Below, piece by piece: positions 45,269 to 56,359 of a DNA stretch of 64,000 bases. Where the stretch lies: the NCBI RefSeq assembly GCF_016097555.1, contig NC_054702.1, positions 107,476,628 through 107,540,627 of the forward strand. The letters are read 5' to 3'. The position numbers and the translations under genes were made by a program. Numbering within the stretch: the stretch's first letter is position 1; each line of letters begins with the position of its first letter. Source of the stretch: Gigantopelta aegis (Eukaryota > Mollusca > Gastropoda > Neomphalida > Peltospiridae). The notes below the pieces were generated by a model. It saw only the letters and a list, made by a program, of their open reading frames with translations. It did no database searches and was not told where the DNA came from.

Positions 45269-45501
45269 GAGAAATGAACACTAATAACATTCACCTGTTG
45301 CCACTGAATTTTAATCCAATGTGTGTCCATTTTATATACGTGTTGTACAACAAAAGTGATGTTTATTTGTCATTGTTACACGCGTTATTCCACTCTTCTT
45401 CGTCTGTGAAGTTAAATGCAATAAAAACAGTGAAGTGGTGAAGTGTGTTTTTGTTATTTTTTGTTTTGTTATTTCAACAGTTGCCGATTTTGATGGTTAT
45501 T

Positions 45502-45809
45502 CGGGGCTGGACGTATCCCCTTGATAAAATGCCTGCTTGATGCTCAGTTGGTTTGGGATCGATCCCTGTCGGTGGGCCTATTGGGCTATTTTTTGTTCCA
45601 GCCAGTGCGCCACGACTGATATACCAAAGGCCGTGGTATGTGTTATCCTGTCTATGAGATTGTGTATATAAAAGATCCCTTGCTACTCATGGAAAAATGT
45701 AGCGGGTTTTCTCTCTAAAACTATGTGTCAAAATTACCAAATGTTTGACATGCAATAGCCGATGGTTTATAAATCAGTGTGCTCTAGTGAAGTCGTTAAA
45801 AAAAAACTT
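45502..45809 (+). mobile_element. SINE inserted in the virus fossil
   Basis: A decayed head (ggggctggacgtatcccctt, gtttgggatcgatccctgtc) is followed by body words ggccgtggtatgtgttatcc, aaaagatcccttgctactc and atagccgatggtttataaat, and the tail gtgaagtcgttaaaaaaaaa. It lies between the last gene remnant and the right terminal repeat, so it is younger than the element. Confidence 0.88.
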
Positions 45810-46454
45810 TAACGGGTATTATTTTTTCAGTGTGCAGACCATAAAGGCGAATATGTAATAGGATTTCTTCTGCTGCTTAAGACGGGCACACATCGGCATT
45901 TCTTTTGCAGTTTTATGTCACACTCAGTTACCTCTGTTCACCTGGTGGTAAAATGTTTTCATAAACACTGTATGGTCTTAATAAAATGCTTTTGGATGTG
46001 GTCCGACAGTTGTAATATGGTTATCAATAAAGGTCATAATGTTTTGCAGTTTGAATAGAAAGCTATTGATCGTTCATCCTTTGTACTCCTCTATAATTAA
46101 ACGAATTAATGAATGGCTCAACGGCACTTAACATCAAAACGACTACGTGTCAGAGAAATACAAACGAATGAAAATCACCACACACGCATTTTGTCTGGCG
46201 TCATTAAAGTATCATGCTAAAGTATATTCTTTTCATAATTTGCATATGATCACCAAGCGAGGCACAGTATAAAAAATGGTGTCGAAGTCAACTAGAATAA
46301 AAAAACTCAAAAGGAACTGTGAATAAACACCCCCGTGTGTGTCCACTGTGAACACACAAAACTAACAACACAATAGACGTTATACAAGAAAGACAAAAAG
46401 AAAACGCCAGTTCCATGCACATGTTGTTAGATGAAATAAAGACGTGCCCTTGCT

Positions 46455-46692
46455 CACGGTGGAAGTCGGCCACGCACCTGCACACCAAGGATACCAAGGT
46501 CACTGCCTCCCAACACAAAGGTCAACCAGGACAGAAGTCTGTCCACACACTTGCACACCAGGATCAGGTTCACATCATGGTCACACACCTGCAACAAGGC
46601 CATTGTCTCCTATCAAGGTCATGTGATCACGGAAAAGTTGGTCATGGCCCCATACAGCCTCCCCACCCCCAACCCCACCCCACCCTACTACT
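46455..46692 (-). repeat. Right terminal inverted repeat of the virus fossil
   Basis: It matches the left repeat in inverse orientation, for example ccaaggataccaaggtcact, caaggccattgtctcc, ggtcatggccccatacag, and ends ccctactact. A C-rich expansion lies near the tip (46660-46685). Confidence 0.85.
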
Positions 46693-46807
46693 TTTGGATG
46701 TTCTGTGATTTGTGACCTAGGATCGTTATAGCTAATCAAGGCAGGTGCTGTGGAAATGTCGTAGTCAAAATTCCTGAAACTGCCAACTGTAGAAAAAAGT
46801 TTTGTTT

Positions 46808-47176
46808 GTGTTTTATGACACCAGAAGAGCACATTGATTTATTTAACATCGGCTGTTGGAAATGAAATATTTGGTAATTTTGACAGTCTTGGAGGGGAAA
46901 CCTGCTACTTGTTTTTTCATTAGAAGTGAGTGATGATCTTTTATATACGTCATCTCACAGACAATAGCACATACCACGACCTTTATTAAACCTGCTGTGG
47001 TGCACTTGCTGGTTCGAGAAATAGCCCAAATGGCCTGCTGTAAATAATATGTAATGATAAACGTGTATCATGAAATAGGGAACGCATATCGCAAAATACC
47101 GCCCACCGAAGAGGATCGATCATAGAACGACCGTGCATCAAGCGAGCACTTTACCACTGGGCTACGTCCCGTCCCT
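46808..47176 (-). mobile_element. SINE, minus strand, with ~60-bp insert
   Basis: Tail (gagcacattgatttatttaa), body (gatcttttatatacgtcatc, agcacataccacgacc) and head (agcactttaccactgggcta) are all present. About 60 unrelated bases near 47040-47100 split the body from the head. Confidence 0.85.
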
Positions 47177-47179
47177 CGT

Positions 47180-47631
47180 TAACTGTAAATCTATGTAGTA
47201 TGTTTATTCAGCCGCGTTGATTCACAATCCAATAATCAATCATGTATTTTCCTTGATCGGCAACCAGGTTTTAAATTACTAAAACTAGCTGAATTGAACA
47301 CACATGTATTTAATAACATAGACAGCAGTGGTATCTTCAGCTTTCAAATAATTATAGTATTCGGTGAAAAACCATTCGGTCGATTCCTTGCTCAACTTCT
47401 TATTGAGATTACATTTGTTTTTATTTCCAGTTTTGAGATTCAGAACACCACTAATAAAATCTATTATTTAAAACATGTCACAAGCACAATATTTATTAAA
47501 AACATCAATATCACTGAATATTTACATATTTAGGGAATCTATAATAGATACAAAATACATATCCTGATTATAACCAAAAACCCCCACCCCAAAACGTTTG
47601 TGGTCAATTTAACCTCCCCAGTCTCTCAAAT
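47180..47631. other. Non-coding stretch
   Basis: AT-rich; nothing was recognised. Confidence 0.4.
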
Positions 47632-47823
47632 CTCTCTAATGTAGCAATGGATCTTTTATATGCACCATCTCACATACAGGATAACACATACCACGGCCTT
47701 AGATATACCAGTCGTGATGCACTGGCTCCAACGAGAAATAGCCCAATGGGCCCACTGACGGGGATCGATCACAAACCGACTGCGCATCAGGCGAACGCTT
47801 TATCACTGGGCTACGTCCTGTCC
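47632..47823 (-). mobile_element. SINE, minus strand, without tail
   Basis: gcaatggatcttttatatgc, agtcgtgatgcactggctcc and ggcgaacgctttatcactgg lead into the head ...gggctacgtcctgtcccc. Confidence 0.87.
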
Positions 47824-48354
47824 CCAGAATTTATACATAGATTGGTATAAACAAGATATGCATATCTGTTGTTTTTGCACACATTGCTATCTTTGGAACA
47901 AAGAGCCGTTGGTCTTTCATAATCTTATGGCGGAACTGTAAAGGAATAACAAAGTTCTTGGAGACTTTTTCACTTTCTCACGTACCTCGAATAAATAAAC
48001 ATTTAGTTGTTTTCTCGGTCCGGATTTCACTTTATTTCAAGCCATCTAATGAAGCCTTTTAAAGGCGCTCTGTCACGGATCAATGACCTAACAAAATATT
48101 ATTTGGAAATATATACAATTGATTTGTCGCTAAAAGTAGTTTATATAACCATCTACATAATTACCATAACTCACTTACTACTGATATTTTTAAAAACTAA
48201 TTGAATTATGTCAACGGTCCATAATTCGGAGAAAAATAACGGCTATTTGGAGAGCAGAGGTGTGACGTATTATTTTGAGTCACGTTACGGGCATCCCCCG
48301 AATAACCGCAGTGTCAAAAGATTGACCAAGCTCGTGTAACGAGAACGCTTTACC

Positions 48355-51228
48355 AGTTTACGCATAAGCAATGGTCGTTTGCCAGGTGACGAATGTGGCC
48401 GTTTTACTTTTTACAACCATTTAGGTTCAAGTTTAATAGATTACGTTCTTGAACACAAAGATAACGTGGATACAATTTCTGAACTGCATGTGTGCGATTT
48501 TAATGAGTGGTCAGATCATGCACCTATAGCGTTTACTATGAACTGTAAACAACTTCATGACTGCGGTCCAATTGTTGATGACGTATCAGTTTCTACATCT
48601 TACGTATGGAGCGCTGACAAATTAGAGGAAATGAAGCGAAAACTGTATGAGAAATCCAGCGACATGCATGAGTGTATTGACAACATGCAGTCATCCGAAA
48701 CGTCTGTCAGCGAAGGGCTTGTGGACTTTACATCTCTAATTAATGACATTTTTGAGCCATACTGTTTGAAAACATCCAAGCTGTTCCATAGCCATACACA
48801 CGTGAAATCTGTTCACACTAATAAGCCATGGTTTGATGATAGATGCAGAACATTACGCAATGGTTATCGAAATTCTTTGCATGTTTTTAATACTGAACGT
48901 AATGTAAACAATAGGCAAGCTTTAGTTTTAGCTAAACGTATATACAAGACTTATGAGCGTAGAGTTAAAAGAAATTACTTGAGATTTGAAGGCAATAGGA
49001 TTGGTTTCCTAAGAAAATGTAATCCTCGGCAGTTCTTTAGTTTATTTAAAAAGCGCAAACGTGAATCGAAAACAGATTTATCTCTGGATGATTTTTTAAA
49101 ACATTTTAAAGATTTAGCCAGTAACACAAACGACCCTCCAGATGCTGCAGAAGAACACGACGAGGGCACTTACGCAGAGCTCGACTGCCCAATCACTGAA
49201 GAAGAGGTTCACACAGTAATACGACATTTAAAATCACGAAAATCACCAGGAAAAGACCATTTACTTAATGAATATTTTATTAAGTTCCAAGATGTATTTG
49301 TTCCTTTTTTGACTCGAATTTTTAATGTTATATTTGATAGTGGGATGTTTCCTTCAAGTTGGTCGGAAGGTATTGTAATTCCTCTATATAAGAAAGGTAA
49401 CGTAAATGATACAAATAATTACAGAGGTATTACACTTGTCAGCTCTCTGGAAAAAGTTTTCACTGCAGTTTTAAATAATAGATTGTTAAAGTGGTCAGAC
49501 GAAAACGATGTTATTACAGATGCCCAGTTTGGTTTTAAACCAGGCTACGGCACAACTGATGCGATTTTTGCACTCCATGCTGTTATTATGAAAATGTTGG
49601 CGAGTAAAAAGAAATTGTATTGCTGTTTTGTAGACTATAGAAAAGCGTTTGATAGTGTAAATCGATGTAAATTATTATTTAAGTTAGCACGTTCCGGTAT
49701 TACCGGCAAACTCTATAATATTATAAAATCGATGTATGACGGTTTGAAGACATGTGTTAAGTATCAGTCTCAGTTTTCAGACTATTTTAATTGTAATACT
49801 GGACTAATGCAAGGTGAAGCGTTATCACCATTTTTGTTTTCTATGTATATTAATGATTTTGAAAATGAGCTAATTAGTGGCTTATGTGAGCCAATGTATT
49901 TACACGATATTTTGTTGTTTCTTGTAATGTATGCTGATGACACTGTTCTTTTATCAGAGACAGTAGAAGGTCTTCAGAAGATGCTTGATGTGCTCTATGC
50001 ATATAGTACAAAATGGAACATCAGTGTTAATATAGATAAAACAAAAATTGTTGTATTCAGAAATAGAGGTAAAATAACTGTTAAAGAATCATGGATATAT
50101 AACGATGACCTAATTGAAATTGTTGATTGTTTTAATTCCCTTGGATTGACATTGAATTTTAATGGAAAGTTTACTATATCACAAAGGGTAATTGCTTCAC
50201 AGGGCAGAAAATGTATGAATCACATTTCAAGAATATGTAATAATCTATGCCTTAATAAGGACACGAAGTTGCACGTTTTCGATACCTATGTTTCTAGTGT
50301 TTTAAATTATGGATGCGAAATATGGGGTTTTCATCCTGCTCATGATATTGAACATGTACATATGGATTTTTGTAAACGAATTTTGAATGTCAAGAAATGC
50401 ACCACAAATGTAGTTGTTTTGACAGAACTTGGAAGAGTTCCTTTAAGTATTATGCGAAAAATTAGAATAGTTAAATATTGGTTGAAATTACTACAAACCA
50501 GAAATTGTATCTTAAAATCGTTATATGAAGATATGTTAGAACACATGAATCCCTCTAATTGGCTATACCAGGTAAGATATTTACTACTATCAATAGGTTT
50601 CGGAGATGTTTGGTGTAGTCAGCATGTAGATAGTGCTAACTCATTTTTAAAATGTTTAGAAATACGTCTAACGGACCAGTTTATTCAAGAGAAAGATGCT
50701 ACAATAGACAAATCTCCAAAATGTACATTATATAAACTGCTGATAGACACTTTTTGTTTGCAATATTATCTTAGAATATCAATTCCTGAATGTTATGCCA
50801 CGCTTATTACAAAATTTCGTGTATCTTCCCATCAATTGCTCATTGAACAAGGAAGATATTATGGTATAGAAAGATCGGAAAGAAAATTTAAATTGTGCAA
50901 TAAGGACGATATAGAAGTCGAATATCATTTTATCCTGATATGTCCATTGTATACAGGTTTACGAATTACTTACATAAAAAAATATTATTGGTTCAAACCA
51001 TCTATGTTTAAAATTGTACAATTATTATCAGTTCAAAACAGAAAAGAACTATGTAATCTCGGTAAATTTCTCAAACATGCAACCTTTTTACGTTCTAAGC
51101 ATATATAACTGTCCATCCTCCAATTACACAATCACCCATTGTATATATTATCTGTTTGTATCATTGTTTATTGAATGTATATGTATATGCCTATGAGCCG
51201 TAAGGCTTAAAGCTAATAAACTATACTA
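48355..51228 (+). mobile_element. LINE insertion, little decayed
   Basis: Copy A of the host DNA element reads straight across this point (acgagaacgcttgacc to ctatgcgac), which fixes the junctions. A short tacc at 48351-48354 and 51229-51232 may be the target duplication. The tail is aataaactatactat, an aataaa followed by short ctata-type repeats. Confidence 0.88.
48379..51108 (+). CDS. LINE ORF2 fragment, 909-codon open frame
   Basis: The frame opens inside the endonuclease (GRFTFYNHLGSSLIDYVL and WSDHAPIAF at residues about 8-55), so the first two thirds of that domain and any ORF1 are missing. The reverse transcriptase is complete. It shows NYRGITLVSSLEKVF (about 353), FVDYRKAFDSVNR (about 418), LMQGEALSPFLFSMYIND and the catalytic VMYADDTVLL (about 517). 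A long C-terminal region follows, with LGRVPLSIMRKIRIVKYW and a Cys/His block CNKDDIEVEYHFILICP about 70 residues from the end. The absence of any stop over 2.7 kb suggests a young 5'-truncated copy. The ATG at 48379 is merely the first in frame and not a true start. The clade is an APE-type non-LTR LINE; I do not name it more closely. Confidence 0.93.
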   Translation: MPGDECGRFTFYNHLGSSLIDYVLEHKDNVDTISELHVCDFNEWSDHAPIAFTMNCKQLHDCGPIVDDVSVSTSYVWSADKLEEMKRKLYEKSSDMHECIDNMQSSETSVSEGLVDFTSLINDIFEPYCLKTSKLFHSHTHVKSVHTNKPWFDDRCRTLRNGYRNSLHVFNTERNVNNRQALVLAKRIYKTYERRVKRNYLRFEGNRIGFLRKCNPRQFFSLFKKRKRESKTDLSLDDFLKHFKDLASNTNDPPDAAEEHDEGTYAELDCPITEEEVHTVIRHLKSRKSPGKDHLLNEYFIKFQDVFVPFLTRIFNVIFDSGMFPSSWSEGIVIPLYKKGNVNDTNNYRGITLVSSLEKVFTAVLNNRLLKWSDENDVITDAQFGFKPGYGTTDAIFALHAVIMKMLASKKKLYCCFVDYRKAFDSVNRCKLLFKLARSGITGKLYNIIKSMYDGLKTCVKYQSQFSDYFNCNTGLMQGEALSPFLFSMYINDFENELISGLCEPMYLHDILLFLVMYADDTVLLSETVEGLQKMLDVLYAYSTKWNISVNIDKTKIVVFRNRGKITVKESWIYNDDLIEIVDCFNSLGLTLNFNGKFTISQRVIASQGRKCMNHISRICNNLCLNKDTKLHVFDTYVSSVLNYGCEIWGFHPAHDIEHVHMDFCKRILNVKKCTTNVVVLTELGRVPLSIMRKIRIVKYWLKLLQTRNCILKSLYEDMLEHMNPSNWLYQVRYLLLSIGFGDVWCSQHVDSANSFLKCLEIRLTDQFIQEKDATIDKSPKCTLYKLLIDTFCLQYYLRISIPECYATLITKFRVSSHQLLIEQGRYYGIERSERKFKLCNKDDIEVEYHFILICPLYTGLRITYIKKYYWFKPSMFKIVQLLSVQNRKELCNLGKFLKHATFLRSKHI

Positions 51229-51711
51229 TACCATCCTCTGCGACGTAGGGTAAATAGAAAAAAAATAACAATGAAAATAAGTTATTAAAAATTCATAAAA
51301 ACATGTACTGAATCATAATAAGCTTATACATTAATTTATTTTAGTAACAGAAGCATGTTAAACGTCGACAATCCCGACTGGTTAGGACTTTGCAGCTATA
51401 GGTAAATTTATCGTTAGTCGTACGCCAAAAACTCTAAACATCATAATCACAAACATCTTCATTTTCCACCTTGTCAAATATATTTTATGCAAAATATGCC
51501 ATAACAGCTGACTTGGGATAGGAATTGTTACGTTTTAAAAGAATACTCTGAACTAGACGGTGTTTATATACGATGTGACTATATATACGACGGCCATGTA
51601 TATAGCCTCCGCTAACGAGGGCTGGCTATATTCACAGAAAAAATGTATATAGGCGATAAAAAAGTATTTGATTGATCCATATTACCGAACTATCTGGAAC
51701 AGGAGGAATAC

Positions 51712-52213
51712 ATGCAAAGTACTGTACGAATAGTGCGTTTTCTGAACAAGGGAGACGGGGGGAGCGGGGGAGTATATGAATCTATGAATAGCGTAATATT
51801 GCCCCTACAGTACTAACAAAAAATTAATAATAAATAAATAAATACAAATAAAAATTATCAGCTGCTGAGGTAGATTATCTGAAAGAGAAACTAACTTCCG
51901 ACAGTACACAAACTAACAACAGGACTTGAACTTAATAAAAAAATTCTGATTGCAATTTTGAGGCTACTTACGTAAAAAACAACATTAAAGTTAATTTTAC
52001 CGCAAATAAATATGACTAAAAGGTTATTTTGATGTATTTAGTCATATTTCAAAACCGCAAAATTGCAAGGGGCAATAAAACTCAAAATACATATTTTTAT
52101 ACCAGTAACGCTGAGGCCACTCCCGGGTCCCCATCTAAATTTATGTAATGTTTCTGTAACAACCGCCCCCACCTACCCCACCGCGACTTGATTTTACCAA
52201 AATTATAATACAT

Positions 52214-52250
<37 letters not shown>

Positions 52251-52890
52251 AAATAATAGTAACAACAACAACAATTATTACAACAACAACAATAGTGTAT
52301 TATTATTATTAATTATTATTATTAATTATTATTATTAGTCTACTACTACCTCTGGGTGGATGGGTGGTGTTTTATCGGCGGCGGGGGGGGGGGGGGGGGG
52401 GGGGAGCGTCTAAAAAAAATGCACGATTAACATGCGTGCATACACGCTCAAACGGCAGGCTGAACCTGTCCCTGCACGTAGAACTGGATTCAACAGCCAA
52501 ATTTTTAACGGCAAAAAATGCGACAGTATACTGTTTTGTTTTGTTGTTTGTTTGTTTGTTTTATTTGTTGGGTATTTTTTTGTTTTGTTGGGGGGGGGGG
52601 GGGGGGGGTTACGCTGTACATTAAACCGAATGACCACTTTGCAAATCAGTCAAAATAATTTGCAAACGTTTAACGAAAAACGACTAGCTGGTCGTATGCC
52701 ACATTTGTGACGCTGGAAAACATGTTATCCGTTTTCGAACCAAGCACTATAGCGTTGTAACCGTCTAGACTTTCTCTCCTGCTAAATCCCATGTACACGC
52801 CCCTGAAAATAATAATAATAATAATAAATGGTGAGTTTATGTTCCGATTGTTTATTATTTTATTTCAGCGTATTCGCAGTAATTTTTGTC
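51712..52890. mobile_element. Second insertion in DNA element copy B, unclassified
   Basis: Copy A runs on without a gap at this point. The inserted stretch holds (taa)n/(att)n tracts at 52215-52340, G runs at 52383-52404 and 52590-52608 and (ttgt)n sequence. No gene or clear terminal repeat was found. Confidence 0.5.
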
Positions 52891-53377
52891 ATGAAATAAT
52901 ATATTTTTAAAAATTATTTTATTATATACCCGGCCCTCATTTGCCAAGTCTCTATACACGGTAGACGTTTATATAAAATTCTAAAATGCATTATACGGTT
53001 GTCGTATATACAGCCTCATCAAAACGAGTCTGTTTTGCCGTATTTTTATGACTTTTCACAAGAAAGACTTCCAAATTTTAAAAATGAAGCGTGTCATGGA
53101 ATTCCCTCGTTCGTAGTTCAATTAAAATGTTTTGGATCATACAATAACTAGTTTTGGTATTCCAAATGAATGTAATTTCTATTTATAATACATAATTTAG
53201 AGAAATAAGGCCCACTAAATCCGTGATTGAGCGCCTTTAAGTTTAAGACACACTGATTTCAAGATTTGAAACAAAAAGGTTGGTTTAGTTTAAATTTCAG
53301 CGTTGGTTTTCTGGCTATTTACGCCGATTCATTTCAATCATCTGGCGTGCATCAACAAACACTTGCATGCAGTTACT

Positions 53378-53626
53378 ATTATCCTGTTCAATTATTTAGA
53401 CCCAAAGTATTTTGCAAATGTTACGTTTATTTCCTATTCGATATTTGTTTTCTTTGCATTTACATGAAAACAAACCCAAACCCCGACAGGTTTTATATAC
53501 AAATCATCATATAAAATGCACGAAGTTGACTTAATTCCACTTTTTAAAAATCTCTGTGTCTTTTGAATGCACGTTATTTCTCCTATAAATAACTAAGGTC
53601 ATTTGCATATCAAAACATTGGGATCT
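53378..53626. repeat. Left arm of a ~250-bp inverted repeat pair
   Basis: It runs from ttactattatcctgttcaat to ggtcatttgcatatcaaaa. It matches the reverse complement of 56653-56901 with few differences. The two arms bracket the transposase remnant and a SINE, 3 kb apart. Confidence 0.85.
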
Positions 53627-53639
53627 GAGGCTACGTGAA

Positions 53640-54340
53640 GACCATTATAGCTTGTTTCACTAAATCAAGGTTATTATTGTTTTGCAGTGTGTAACAGCAT
53701 TGTCTAATCTTTCCGTTAAACATAGATGTAAACAAACAGAACATGTAACCTTTTCTTGTAGGTGCATTATATTTAATAAATTTAGCTAATGTATTATGTA
53801 TTTTTATTTTATTATATCAATTATATATTAGCATACCATACCTAACCTAACACAACTGAGGTGTAGCACAGTAATAAACACAAATCACCTCACACACCGC
53901 AGGAATGTGCTTTCCAAATTTATAAATAAATTTAATGCAGGGCCGGACCCAGAAGACCGGGGGGGGGGGGGGGGGGGGATAAAATGTCAAAGGCCACCAA
54001 CATCAAATAATAATAAAAATGTTATTTAATTTGCCTCTAAATTGGGAACTCATACGTATATATATATATATATAGTATTTAGGGTGGTGCTAGGGGCTGG
54101 GGTTTGGGGGTTGGGTGTTACATTTGTAATGCGAAAAACCAAAGGGCTATTGTTCGGACTCGTATGGGTTCAACCACTTTTTCATCCCGCAGACACAGCC
54201 CTGAATGTTCAAAATACGATAGCATTGCTTGGTCAATAACATCATTATTTCGATCTATGACTGCACGTGCTATTGTAGCAATGTGTAAACCACGTAAAAT
54301 ACAAGTTACGTAGGGTATATAAATTCAATGAAAATGTATT
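53640..54340. other. Non-coding stretch
   Basis: AT-rich sequence, a 20-base G run at 53959-53978 next to agggccggaccc, and a short (TA)n at 54056-54075. A TATA-like gggtatataaattc lies near 54313. Confidence 0.45.
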
Positions 54341-54376
54341 AGTCGACATTCTTGTTATTGTTATTTGAGGAAAAAT

Positions 54377-55725
54377 ATGGGTAAATCGAAAAACACTTCA
54401 GTTGATGTAAAATCGTGTATTAAGAACGTTTTCGATTATTTTGAAGATGAATATCAGCGCGGTAGACCTAGGTATGCTTCTTATCGAATTGTCGATCGAG
54501 TTGCCGCTGCACTTACAATTTCGGTTTCAACAGTAAAAAGAACTGTGAAAAATCTAAGCTCTACGAATCCAAGTATAGAAATCACTGTTAAAAAACGCGA
54601 CCGAAAACTCGTCGATTTATTTGATAAAGATGTTATTAGACGACGAGTATACAGATTTCATAGAGAGGGCGAATTACCTACATTACATAAGATTAACGTG
54701 GCTTTAAGGGAGGAATGTGGAATCAACATATCCGTATCAACTTTACGAAGAACACTCCATGACCTCGATTTTAAATACCAACATATGTCTACAACCGGAA
54801 AAGTGATTTTTGAGGATGCCAATATATCAGACAGGAGACTGTTCTATCTCCATGAAATATCCAGTTTACGAGAACAGGGGTATTTAATAGTGTATCAAGA
54901 TGAGACCTGGGTGAATGTCAACCACATAACATCCCACCACTGGACAGATATCCACCCGGGCACAAGTACCGCCAATCACCTGCCGAAATCAGACGCTGCT
55001 GATCGAGTTCCTAAACTCTGTTCGGTGACTGGGAAGGGAAAAAGACGTATTATTTGTCATGCTGGCTGTGATAAATATGGATTGATAGATGGCTGTGAAT
55101 TGATCTTTGAGGCTAAAAAACAGACGGAGACTATCATGGTGAGATGAATCATGAAAATTTCATCAAATGGTTTGAAGAACAACTTATGCTTTCTCTACCA
55201 GAACCTTCTGTTATCGTCATGGATAACGCAAGCTACCACAACAAATTAACTGAGATTACACGATGTCCTGCACTAAACGCTAAAAAGGAAGAAATTCAGT
55301 CGTGGCTACGAAAAAAAAAATATACCTTTTGAGAGTAACATGACAAAGCCAGTTCTTTATGAACTTGTGAAAAGTAACAAATGTGCAAAGCAATTTGTTA
55401 CTGATGATATTGCTGAACGCCATGGGCACTTGTGTCTAAGACTGCCGCCAAGACATTCTGAACTCAATCCGATATAACTGATCTGGAATCAAGTCAAAGG
55501 GCACATAGCTCGTCATAATGATGGTAAAATTACCACGGTGCGGAGAGAACTTGCACATGCATTGAACTCTGTCACACCTACACACTTCTCTGACGCAGTT
55601 AAACATGTAATAAAGATCGAAGAAGATTTTAGAAAACAAAATAGTTTTATAAGAAATAAAATACCCCCTGTGATAGTCCCCCTTAACGAAGATAGTGATG
55701 AAGAAATGAGTTCGTCGACTGATTA
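54377..55725 (+). pseudogene. IS630/mariner-like DDE transposase
   Basis: It begins MGKSKNTSVDVKSCIKNVF with an N-terminal helix-turn-helix (VAAALTISVSTVKRTVKNL; a second one near GINISVSTLRRTLHDL). The catalytic core reads LIVYQDETWVNVNH, GKGKRRIICHAG, SVIVMDNASYHN and LPPRHSELNPI, followed by a stop where the catalytic Glu belongs, then LIWNQVKG. Besides this nonsense codon there are two frameshifts: one near 55125 just before a YHGEMNHENF-type segment, and one at a 10-base A run near 55310. The last frame ends in an acidic PLNEDSDEEMSSS tail. Total length would be about 450 residues, normal for this DDE_3 type family. Its terminal repeats were not identified; the large inverted repeats at 53378 and 56653 are a possibility but unproven. 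Confidence 0.88.
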
Positions 55726-55880
55726 AGTTATTTCTCCATACCCATCAGGAGTATTACTTTAATGTATGCATGAACTCTTTAACACCAAAAACTATTTATT
55801 TCCATATCATTCACTATCAAACAACCTAACAACCTATAAACTAATCGACTAGAAATGCATATAGACTACACATACATACG
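55726..55880. other. Downstream flank of the transposase
   Basis: AT-rich. No terminal repeat was recognised. Confidence 0.4.
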
Positions 55881-56204
55881 AGAGAAATGTTTATTTAACG
55901 ACACACTCAGCGCATTTGATATACGTTTATGTGGCGTCAGACAAAACGGTTAAGGAGCATTTTGATAGTGAGAAAGAAACTCGCTACCGCCACATGGGCC
56001 ACTGTTTCTGATAAGCAATTTTGATAAGCAATAAGGGACGTTTTATATGCACCATCCCATAGACAGGATAGCACATACCACAGCCTTTATACATCAGTTG
56101 TGGTGCACAGGCTGGAACTAGACACAACCCAATGGGACCACCATGTGGGATCGATCAGTCGACCTACCATGAGCGAACGCTTTACCTCTGAGCTACGTCC
56201 CGCT
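55881..56204 (-). mobile_element. SINE, minus strand, full length
   Basis: Tail gtttatttaacgacacactc, body words cgttttatatgcaccatccc and ggatagcacataccacagcc, and head gcgaacgctttacctctgag to ctacgtcccgctcc are all in order. Confidence 0.9.
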
Positions 56205-56327
56205 CCATATACAAAAGAAGCCTTAAGTGGGGTTGGGGTTGTGCAGAGGGTCACACCTCCACCAATCGCATGCATACCATATTCTTCTCTCTCTCTCTCT
56301 CCCTATAACCATATAACCATAGATTAA

Positions 56328-56356
56328 AATATGTTGAGTGCGTCGTTACATAAATG
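56328..56356 (+). mobile_element. SINE tail fragment
   Basis: aaaatatgttgagtgcgtcg followed by ttacataaatga. Confidence 0.6.
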
Positions 56357-56358
56357 AC

Positions 56359-56359
<1 letters not shown>

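Larger units (their letters stand above)
41537..46692 (+). mobile_element. Compact Polinton-like virus fossil, about 5.2 kb
   Basis: Long terminal inverted repeats (41537-41766 and about 46455-46692) start AGTAGTAGGG and close ...CCCTACTACT. Outside them are TTTGGG and TTTGGA, a likely 6-bp target duplication. AG/CT tips plus a 6-bp duplication are the rule for Polinton/Maverick elements. Plus-strand gene remnants inside are, in order: a PC4-like coactivator, a BIR-like zinc domain, two unassigned small proteins, a zinc-finger plus packaging-ATPase-like protein, and a zinc-finger acidic protein. A SINE has since inserted at 45502-45809. No polymerase B or integrase was recognised. At 5.2 kb it is far shorter than a typical Polinton. 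It is broken in roughly half a dozen or more places and looks moderately old. Confidence 0.68.
48061..53238 (+). mobile_element. Unnamed non-autonomous DNA element, copy B (two insertions)
   Basis: The ends are inverted: ttaaaggcgctctgtcacgg at the left and ccgtgattgagcgcctttaa at the right. TTAA lies at both tips (48059-48062 and 53237-53240), so the target is either TTAA or TA. The middle matches copy A (8204 onward). It is interrupted by a LINE at 48355-51228 and by a second, unclassified insertion at about 51712-52890. Without these the element would be about 1.1 kb. No transposase is seen. Confidence 0.82.
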
